Assembly (NCBI RefSeq): GCF_014205275.1
Contig: NZ_JACHND010000001.1
Location: forward strand, 5,332,001 to 5,396,000
From: Sphaerisporangium siamense
GTDB taxonomy: Bacteria; Actinomycetota; Actinomycetes; Streptosporangiales; Streptosporangiaceae
Length of the DNA: 64,000 bases
Direction of reading: 5' to 3'
In this document: positions 58,898 to 64,000 of the stretch, piece after piece
How positions within the stretch are numbered: position 1 is the first letter of the stretch
How the letters are laid out: each line of letters starts with the position of its first letter
Program-made: the position numbers and the translations under genes
Notes under the pieces: model-generated
Told to the model about the DNA's origin: nothing
What the model saw: the letters and a program-made list of their open reading frames with translations, nothing else
Database searches by the model: none

Positions 58898-59568
58898 GCG
58901 AGGAGGGCAGGCTTCACCTGCCCGTCATGAGCGGGCGCCAGAGCCTGCGCGAGCAGGTCGCGCAGGCCTTGCGGGACGCCCTGGTGGCCGCCGAGATGCG
59001 GCCGGGCGTGGTCTACTCGGCCCCCGTGCTGGCCGCGCAGTTCGGCGTGTCGGCCACGCCGGTGCGTGAGGCCATGCTCGACCTGGCCAAAGAGGGGCTG
59101 GTCGAGGCCGTGCGCAACAAGGGGTTCCGGGTCACCGAGCTGTCCGAGCGCGACCTGGACGAGCTCACCGAGATCCGCGCGCTGCTGGAGGTCCCCACGG
59201 TGGCCCGGCTGGCCGACGCCTCGCGCGCCGAGGAGTTCGAGCGGCTGCGGCCCGTGGCCGCCGAGATCGTCGCGGCCGCCGAGGCCGGCGACCTGCTCAC
59301 CTACGTCAACGCCGACCTGCGCTTCCACGTCGAGCTGCTCAGCCTCGCGGGCAACGCGCACCTGGTCGAGATCGCCCGCGACCTGCGCTACCGCGCGCGG
59401 CTGTACGGCCTGAAGGGCATGTCCGAGCGGGGCACCCTCGTCCACTCCGCGCGCGAGCACCTCGACGTCCTGGACGCCCTGGTGCGCGGCGACGCCGAGG
59501 TGGCCCGACGGGTGATGGAGCACCACATCCGGCACGTCCGCGGCATCTGGGCCGACCGTCCCGAGTAG
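58894..59568 (+). CDS. GntR family regulator (FadR/FCD type)
   Basis: A 224-residue GntR repressor. The N-terminal winged helix (LREQVAQALRDALVAAEMRPG, then FGVSATPVREAMLDLAKEGLV) is followed by an FCD ligand-binding domain (FHVELLSLAGNAHLVEIARDL, then HHIRHVRG) with His/Asp metal-binding positions. It overlaps the OCD gene (GTGA) and ends the operon before a terminator. It probably represses the two promoters carrying ATGTCACA elements, with hydroxyproline or a pathway intermediate as inducer (inference). Confidence 0.9.
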   Translation: MSEEGRLHLPVMSGRQSLREQVAQALRDALVAAEMRPGVVYSAPVLAAQFGVSATPVREAMLDLAKEGLVEAVRNKGFRVTELSERDLDELTEIRALLEVPTVARLADASRAEEFERLRPVAAEIVAAAEAGDLLTYVNADLRFHVELLSLAGNAHLVEIARDLRYRARLYGLKGMSERGTLVHSAREHLDVLDALVRGDAEVARRVMEHHIRHVRGIWADRPE

Positions 59569-59607
59569 CCGTCCGGCCCCGGGCGCGGCGGACCCGCGCC
59601 CGGACGG
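59569..59607 (+). terminator. terminator after GntR gene
   Basis: An inner 8-bp stem GGGCGCGG / CCGCGCCC (loop CGGAC) sits inside an outer CCGTCC / GGACGG stem, with a GGCCCC bulge on the left arm. It immediately follows the stop codon. Confidence 0.75.
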
Positions 59608-59657
59608 TCCCGGGGGCGAAGACGACACCTGAGGTGGATGTTCTTCCCTCCGGACGT

Positions 59658-59709
59658 AAATGTCACATCTCATTACCCTATTGACTCGGTAGGTAATGCG
59701 GACAATCCT
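59658..59709 (+). promoter_or_regulatory. carbonic anhydrase promoter region with inverted repeat and ATGTCACA element
   Basis: A -35 TTGACT (59681-59686) and an AATCCT -10 (59704-59709) are 17 bases apart. CATTACC (59671-59677) and GGTAATG (59692-59698) flank the -35 as an inverted repeat. AAATGTCACATCT (59658-59670) lies just upstream and shares ATGTCACA with the two hydroxyproline promoters. Confidence 0.6.
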
Positions 59710-59748
59710 GGGTCAGCGACAGCAGAGTCACCGACCTCGGAGGGCCGC

Positions 59749-60243
59749 ATGAGCGTCACCGACGATCTTCTCGCCAACGCCCGGCGCTACGCGGAGCACT
59801 TCGACAAGGGACACCTCCCGCTGCCGCCGGCCAAGGGCGTCGCCGTGCTCGCCTGCATGGACGCCCGGCTCAACGTCTACGGCCTGCTCGGCCTGTCCGA
59901 GGGCGACGCCCACGTGATCCGCAACGCCGGCGGAGTGGTCACCGCCGACGAGCGCCGCAGCCTCGCCATCAGCCAGCGCCTGCTCGGCACCCGCGAGATC
60001 ATCCTCATCCACCACACCGACTGCGGCATGCTGACGTTCACCGACGACGGCTTCAAGCACACCATCGAGTCCGAGCTCGGCATCAAGCCCGACTGGCCCG
60101 CCGAGGCGTTCGCCGACCTCGACGAGGACGTCGCGCAGTCCATCAACCGCATCAAGGCCGACCCGTTCATCCCGATCAAGGATTCGGTGCGCGGCTTCGT
60201 GTACGAGGTCGAGACCGGGCGCCTGCGCGAGGTCAAGGCCTGA
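59749..60243 (+). CDS. beta-carbonic anhydrase
   Basis: A 164-residue beta-class carbonic anhydrase, the short actinobacterial type. Zinc ligands are Cys36 (in CMDAR, with Asp38/Arg40), His89 and Cys92 (HHTDCGM). It interconverts CO2 and bicarbonate in the cytosol. ATG at 59749 follows GGAGG at 5 bases; an upstream ATG at 59638 would include the promoter repeat. It has its own promoter and is unrelated to the hydroxyproline operon. Confidence 0.93.
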   Translation: MSVTDDLLANARRYAEHFDKGHLPLPPAKGVAVLACMDARLNVYGLLGLSEGDAHVIRNAGGVVTADERRSLAISQRLLGTREIILIHHTDCGMLTFTDDGFKHTIESELGIKPDWPAEAFADLDEDVAQSINRIKADPFIPIKDSVRGFVYEVETGRLREVKA

Positions 60244-60251
60244 CAAGCCGG

Positions 60252-60284
60252 CCGCCGCGCCCGCTCACGCCCCGGGCGCGGCGG
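60252..60284. terminator. hairpin terminator between carbonic anhydrase and EamA genes
   Basis: CCGCCGCGCCC (60252-60262) pairs perfectly with GGGCGCGGCGG (60274-60284) around an 11-base loop, between convergent genes. It probably works in both directions. Confidence 0.8.
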
Positions 60285-60295
60285 CCCGCCGGCTC

Positions 60296-61222
60296 TCAGC
60301 TCGTGCGCGTGGCGCCCACCGAGGCGACGACCACGCAGCCGATCGCCGCCCACTCCCGCAGACCCAGGATCTCGCCGAGCACGAGCAGCCCCACCAGCGC
60401 GGCGGCGGCGGGCTCCAGGCTCATCAGGATGCCGAAGACCCGCTTCGGCATGCGCCGCAGCGCCTCCAGCTCCAGGCTGTAGGGGATCACCGAGGACAGC
60501 AGGCCGACGCCCGCCCCCAGCAGGAGCAGCTCCGGGCGCAGCAGCTCCGCGCCGCCCGCCGCCACGCCCGCGGGCGCGCTCACCGCCACCGCCACGATCA
60601 TGGCGAACGACAGCCCGGTCGTCCCCGGGAACCTCTTGCCCACCGCGGCCGACAACAGGATGTAGGCCGCCCAGCAGGCCCCCGCGATCGCGGCGAAGGC
60701 GACGCCGAGCCAGTCCAGCCCGGTGCCGCCGTCCCACGGGGCCAGCAGCGCGATGCCCGCGGCGGCCAGCGCCACCCACACCAGGTCGAGCCGGCGCCGG
60801 GACGCCGCCACCGCCACCCCGAGCGGGCCGAGGAACTCGATCGTCACGCAGATGCCCATCGGCAGCCGGGCCAGCCCCTCGTAGAACGCGAGGTTCATGA
60901 CGCCGAGCGTCACGCCGAAGGCCAGCCCGGCCGCCAGGTCGCGCCGCGTCAGCCCCCGCAGCCGGGGCCGGGCCACCACGCCAAGGATCAGCGCGCCCGT
61001 GGCGATGCGCAGGAACACCACCGCGCTCGGCGGCAGCGCGGCGAACAGATTCTTGGCGATCCCGGCGCCGAGCTGCACCGACAGGATGGCCAGCACCACC
61101 AGGCCCGAGGGCGGCACGGCGCCCGCGGCGGCCCGCACCAGCGCGCCGGGCCGCGCCCGGCCCGGGGGGAAGGGGGCGTCGGAGGCGGACAAGATCGGCG
61201 GGGACGGCATCGGCACGGTCAT
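60296..61222 (-). CDS. EamA family transporter (RhtA-like exporter)
   Basis: A 308-residue membrane protein with ten predicted helices and two EamA repeats. VFLRIATGALILGVVARPRLRG, MNLAFYEGLARLPMGICVTIEFLGPLGVAV and a second-repeat SLEPAAAALVGLLVLGE match threonine/homoserine-type exporters (RhtA). The substrate is unknown. ATG at 61222 is followed by a 30-residue cytosolic arm; the longer frame upstream is Arg/Pro-rich and unlikely. Confidence 0.9.
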   Translation of the reverse strand: MTVPMPSPPILSASDAPFPPGRARPGALVRAAAGAVPPSGLVVLAILSVQLGAGIAKNLFAALPPSAVVFLRIATGALILGVVARPRLRGLTRRDLAAGLAFGVTLGVMNLAFYEGLARLPMGICVTIEFLGPLGVAVAASRRRLDLVWVALAAAGIALLAPWDGGTGLDWLGVAFAAIAGACWAAYILLSAAVGKRFPGTTGLSFAMIVAVAVSAPAGVAAGGAELLRPELLLLGAGVGLLSSVIPYSLELEALRRMPKRVFGILMSLEPAAAALVGLLVLGEILGLREWAAIGCVVVASVGATRTS

Positions 61223-61367
61223 GGCGTCTCTCACGTTCCTCGCACGTGCCCGTGCGGTCGGGGGACATCGGGGGACCGCTCGGCCCTCCCCGGCGATACA
61301 GGAATACAACCCCGGCGCGCGCTCACCACGAGAGGGGTCCGCGCGCGTCACGCCCGCAGGGGGACGC

Positions 61368-62138
61368 TCACTCCCAGCGGAAGGTGCGGGAGGCCAGGGC
61401 CAGGGTTCCCGCGGCCCAGGCGAGCAGGATCAGGAGCTGCCCGACCGGCAGCCCGCCGCCGTCGGCGAGCACCTCGCGCAGCCCTCCGGTCAGCGCCGTG
61501 ATCGGCAAAGCCTCGGCCACCGCGCGCAGCGGCCCGGGGAACGCGGTCACCGGCAGCACCACCCCGCCGATCCCCAGCAGCACCAGGTACACGAGGTTGG
61601 CCGCCGCGAGCGTGGCCTCGGCGCGCAGCGTGCCCGCCATCAAGAGCGCGAGCCCGCTGAACGCGGCCGTGCCCGCGAGGACCAGCGCGAGCGCGGGCAG
61701 CGCGCCGCCGGCGTGCGGACGCCAGCCGAGACCCAGGGCCACGGCGACGATCACGACGACCTGCAGCGCCTCGACCGTGATCACCGCGAGGGTCTTGGCC
61801 AGCATCAGCCCCGTGCGGGACAGCGGCGTGGCGCCGAGGCGCTTGAGCACGCCGTACCGGCGCTCGAACCCCGTGCCGATGGCCTGGCCCGTGAACGCCG
61901 TCGACATGATCGCCAGCGCGAGCACCCCGGGGGTGACGAAGTCGACGCGGTGTCCGGGGACCTCCAGCAGCGGCGCGGCGGAGAAGCCCACCAGCACCAG
62001 GATCGGGATGATCAGCGTGAGCAGGAGCTGCTCGCCGTTGCGCAGCACCGCGCGCACCTCGGCGCCGGCCTGGGCGAGCACCATGCGCCGCAGCGGGGCC
62101 GCGCCCGGGCGGGGGGTGAAGTCGAGGGCGGCGCTCAC
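61368..62138 (-). CDS. ABC-2 type transporter permease
   Basis: A 256-residue permease with six hydrophobic helices. It has the ABC-2 layout: basic N-terminal segment RRMVLAQAGAEVRAVLRNGEQL, TPGVLALAIMSTAFTGQAIGTGFERRYGVLKRLGATPLSR, and ends with the typical ALASRTFRW. It exports a lipid, drug or haem-like compound with the preceding ATPase. GTG at 62138 overlaps the ATPase stop (GTGA). Confidence 0.9.
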   Translation of the reverse strand: MSAALDFTPRPGAAPLRRMVLAQAGAEVRAVLRNGEQLLLTLIIPILVLVGFSAAPLLEVPGHRVDFVTPGVLALAIMSTAFTGQAIGTGFERRYGVLKRLGATPLSRTGLMLAKTLAVITVEALQVVVIVAVALGLGWRPHAGGALPALALVLAGTAAFSGLALLMAGTLRAEATLAAANLVYLVLLGIGGVVLPVTAFPGPLRAVAEALPITALTGGLREVLADGGGLPVGQLLILLAWAAGTLALASRTFRWE

Positions 62139-63049
62139 CGCAGCTCCCTTCCCGTCAGTTCGAGGAAGACGTCCTCCAGCGTGCGGCGTTCGACGCTGAG
62201 GTCGTCGGCGGTGACGCCCTCGGCGGCGCACCAGGCGGTGACCGTGCCGAGCAGCTCGGGCCCGACGTGCCCCTCGATGACGTAGTGGCCGCTCGGCGAC
62301 TCCTTGGCCGTGCTGCCCGCCGGCAGGGCCTTGAGCAGCTCGTCCAGGTCGAGCCCCGGCCGGGCGCGGAAGCGGAGCTGCCGCTCGGCGCCGGTGAGCG
62401 CGCGCGGGCTGCCCTCGGCCACCACCGTGCCCCGGTCGATGATGACGACCTTGTCGGCGAGCCGCTCGGCCTCGTCCATGTGGTGGGTGGTCAGCACCGT
62501 GGAGACCCCGCGGGCGCGCAGCTCGCCCACCACGTCCCAGCAGGCGTGCCTGGCCTGCGGGTCCAGCCCCGCGGTCGGCTCGTCCAGGAAGACCAGCTCG
62601 GGACGGCCGATGACGGCCGCGGCGAGCGAGAGGCGCTGCTGCTGGCCGCCCGACAGGCGGCGGTAGGGGGTGCGGGCGTGCTCGGCCAGCCCCAGGCGCT
62701 CCAGCAGCGCGCCGGGGTCGAGCGGGTGGGCGTGGAAGCGGGCGACCAGCCGCAGCCACTCCCCGGCGCGCACGGCCGGGGGCACGCCGCCGGACTGCAG
62801 CATGACGCCGACGCGGGGCTTGAGCGCGGCGGCGTCCCGTGCGGGGTCGAGCCCGAGCACGCGCACGGTGCCGCCGTCGGCCTTGCGGAACCCCTCGCAG
62901 ATCTCGACCGTGGAGGTCTTGCCGGCGCCGTTCGGGCCGAGGATCGCGGTCACCGCGCCCCGCTCGGCGCTCAGCGTCAGGCCGTCGACGGCCACGGTAC
63001 GGCCGTACCGCTTGACCAGGCCGGTGAGCGCGACGGCTGGGGAGTCCAT
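62135..63049 (-). CDS. ABC-2 exporter ATPase (DrrA/CcmA-like)
   Basis: A 304-residue ATPase. Walker A GPNGAGKTST, YRRLSGGQQQRLSLAAAV as the signature, and LVFLDEPTAGLDPQAR as Walker B are intact. A C-terminal regulatory region of about 80 residues follows, as in antibiotic-type exporters. ATG at 63049 is 7 bases after TAGACT (63062-63057), so the gene is probably leaderless. The substrate is not known. Confidence 0.92.
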   Translation of the reverse strand: MDSPAVALTGLVKRYGRTVAVDGLTLSAERGAVTAILGPNGAGKTSTVEICEGFRKADGGTVRVLGLDPARDAAALKPRVGVMLQSGGVPPAVRAGEWLRLVARFHAHPLDPGALLERLGLAEHARTPYRRLSGGQQQRLSLAAAVIGRPELVFLDEPTAGLDPQARHACWDVVGELRARGVSTVLTTHHMDEAERLADKVVIIDRGTVVAEGSPRALTGAERQLRFRARPGLDLDELLKALPAGSTAKESPSGHYVIEGHVGPELLGTVTAWCAAEGVTADDLSVERRTLEDVFLELTGRELR

Positions 63050-63056
63050 GGTGACG

Positions 63057-63062
63057 AGTCTA
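63057..63062 (-). promoter_or_regulatory. leaderless -10 element of ABC-2 exporter operon
   Basis: Minus-strand TAGACT (63062-63057) ends 7 bases before the ATG at 63049, fitting TANNNT-N7-start. No ribosome-binding site is present upstream of the ATG. Confidence 0.62.
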
Positions 63063-63252
63063 GGGACCGGGGCGGGCGCTCCCTTCGCCGGACCGCGCCG
63101 TGCGTGCCCGCTCGCGGTAAAGGTTGCGGGCGCCTCCCGCCAAGACGGGCCCGCCGCCCGGCCCGCGGGGCCGGCCGCCGTGTGAGGCTGTCCCTGTCCT
63201 CCCGCCCTGCGCCGGAAGGACCGGGCGCGCAGCGTACGCAAGGAGGTCGCGG

Positions 63253-64000
63253 ATGCCGGCCCGTAGCGGTTACAAGCCCGGCGTGCCCTGCTGGGTGGAT
63301 CTCTCCTGTCCCGACACCCGCGCCGCCGCGGCGTTCTACGCCGAGCTGTTCGGCTGGCGCGCCGAGTTCGACCCCGACCCCGAGGCCGGCGGCTACGGCC
63401 GCTTCCTGCGCGACGGCAAACCGGTCGCGGGGGTGGGCGCGACCTTCGCCGCGGACCTCCCCGCGGTCTGGAACACCTACGTCGCCACCGACGACGCCCA
63501 GTCGGTCGCCGACCGGGTCAAGGAGGCCGGGGGACAGGTGTGCACGGGCCCGGTGCAGGTGTTCGACGAGGGCGCCATGGCGGTCTTCCGCGACCCGGCG
63601 GGCGCGTCGTTCATGGTCTGGCAGCCCGGGCGGCACTACGGGGCCGGGCTGGTCGGCGAGCCGGGCTCGCCGTGCTGGTACGAGCTGGACTCCTGCGACC
63701 CCGAGGGCGCGAAGGCGTTCTACCCGGAGGTCTTCGGCTGGGAGCGGCGCGGCTCGGCCGACCCGGCGGGCGGGGAGTACACCGAGTGGCTGCAGGACGG
63801 CAGGCCGGTCGCGGGCATGCCCCCGGCCGGCGACAAGCTGCCTCCGGACGTGCCGTCCCGCTGGCTGGTCTTCTTCGCGGTCGCCGACTGCGACGCCGCC
63901 GTGGCCGCGACGACCGGCCTCGGGGGCGCGCTGATCCGCCCGGCCCGCGACCTTCCGCTCGGCCGCTGCGCCGTCCTCGCCGATCCCCAGGGCGCGGTCT
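63253..64000 (+). CDS. VOC (glyoxalase-fold) family protein, 3'-truncated
   Basis: A frame of at least 249 residues runs off the window. It holds two VOC repeats: GVPCWVDLSCPDTRAAAAFYAELFGW (residues 10-35) and GSPCWYELDSCDPEGAKAFYPEVFGW (about 138-163), each followed by a GKPVAGVG or GRPVAGMP hairpin and an FRDPAGASFMVWQ strand. This is the arrangement of two-domain glyoxalase/dioxygenase-like proteins with unknown ligand. ATG at 63253 follows AGGAGG at 6 bases. No stop codon was seen before 64000. Confidence 0.88.
   Translation, partial: MPARSGYKPGVPCWVDLSCPDTRAAAAFYAELFGWRAEFDPDPEAGGYGRFLRDGKPVAGVGATFAADLPAVWNTYVATDDAQSVADRVKEAGGQVCTGPVQVFDEGAMAVFRDPAGASFMVWQPGRHYGAGLVGEPGSPCWYELDSCDPEGAKAFYPEVFGWERRGSADPAGGEYTEWLQDGRPVAGMPPAGDKLPPDVPSRWLVFFAVADCDAAVAATTGLGGALIRPARDLPLGRCAVLADPQGAV

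Overview
The window is chromosomal DNA from a very high-GC Gram-positive actinomycete. The evidence is near-uniform G/C at third codon positions, many GTG starts, leaderless start sites, RbpA, the opcA-zwf pair and DUF-rich regulatory genes. Gene content and order suggest Streptosporangiales or a near relative; the genus cannot be fixed from the sequence alone. Layout: (1) 1-3478, gap (5' truncated)-pgk-tpiA, secG and rbpA, closed by a strong hairpin terminator. (2) 3504-9634, mixed metabolic genes: a YtcJ-type amidohydrolase, an ACT-GNAT acetyltransferase, a stand-alone Clp-N protein and a molybdopterin oxidoreductase. (3) 9743-19183, a tightly packed six-gene minus-strand operon: dynamin-like GTPase, SrfB-like actin/Hsp70 ATPase, unknown 384-aa protein, two paralogous P-loop GTPase-like proteins and an unknown 267-aa protein. 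This is the best candidate for an undescribed system. (4) 19451-29963, an accessory stretch with an anti-sigma-type kinase, a Zn-ribbon/XRE/TPR regulator, two paralogous small secreted proteins with duplicated promoters, a beta-lactamase-family remnant, a PadR/FAD-monooxygenase pair with a double operator, a DUF2278/lamin-tail protein, a lipoprotein, a CGNR regulator, a methyltransferase and an adenosine-deaminase-family enzyme. (5) 30015-39753, the pentose phosphate block (tkt, tal, pgi, zwf, opcA, pgl, all minus strand) followed by divergent ctaB. (6) 39799-45562, a zinc metallopeptidase, a FAD oxidoreductase, a PrsW-type protease, a SanA-like protein and ctaA. (7) 45714-59568, a complete hydroxyproline utilisation island. 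(8) 59749-64000, a beta-carbonic anhydrase, an EamA exporter, an ABC-2 exporter pair and a 3'-truncated VOC/glyoxalase-family protein. The hydroxyproline island reads as a pathway. HAAT-type ABC importer genes (substrate-binding protein, two permeases, two ATPases) supply substrate. A 4-hydroxyproline 2-epimerase, a three-subunit D-hydroxyproline dehydrogenase, a DHDPS-family deaminase and 2-oxoglutarate semialdehyde dehydrogenase convert trans-4-hydroxy-L-proline to 2-oxoglutarate. A second proline-racemase-family protein plus an ornithine-cyclodeaminase-family reductase probably handle a 3-hydroxyproline branch. A GntR/FCD regulator closes the operon. Two predicted promoters in this island carry the same ATGTCACA-containing element over their -10 regions. 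Regulatory signals seen elsewhere include six hairpin terminators or attenuators with perfect stems, a 13-bp inverted repeat upstream of the XRE gene, paired PadR operators, and three TANNNT-7nt-start leaderless signatures.
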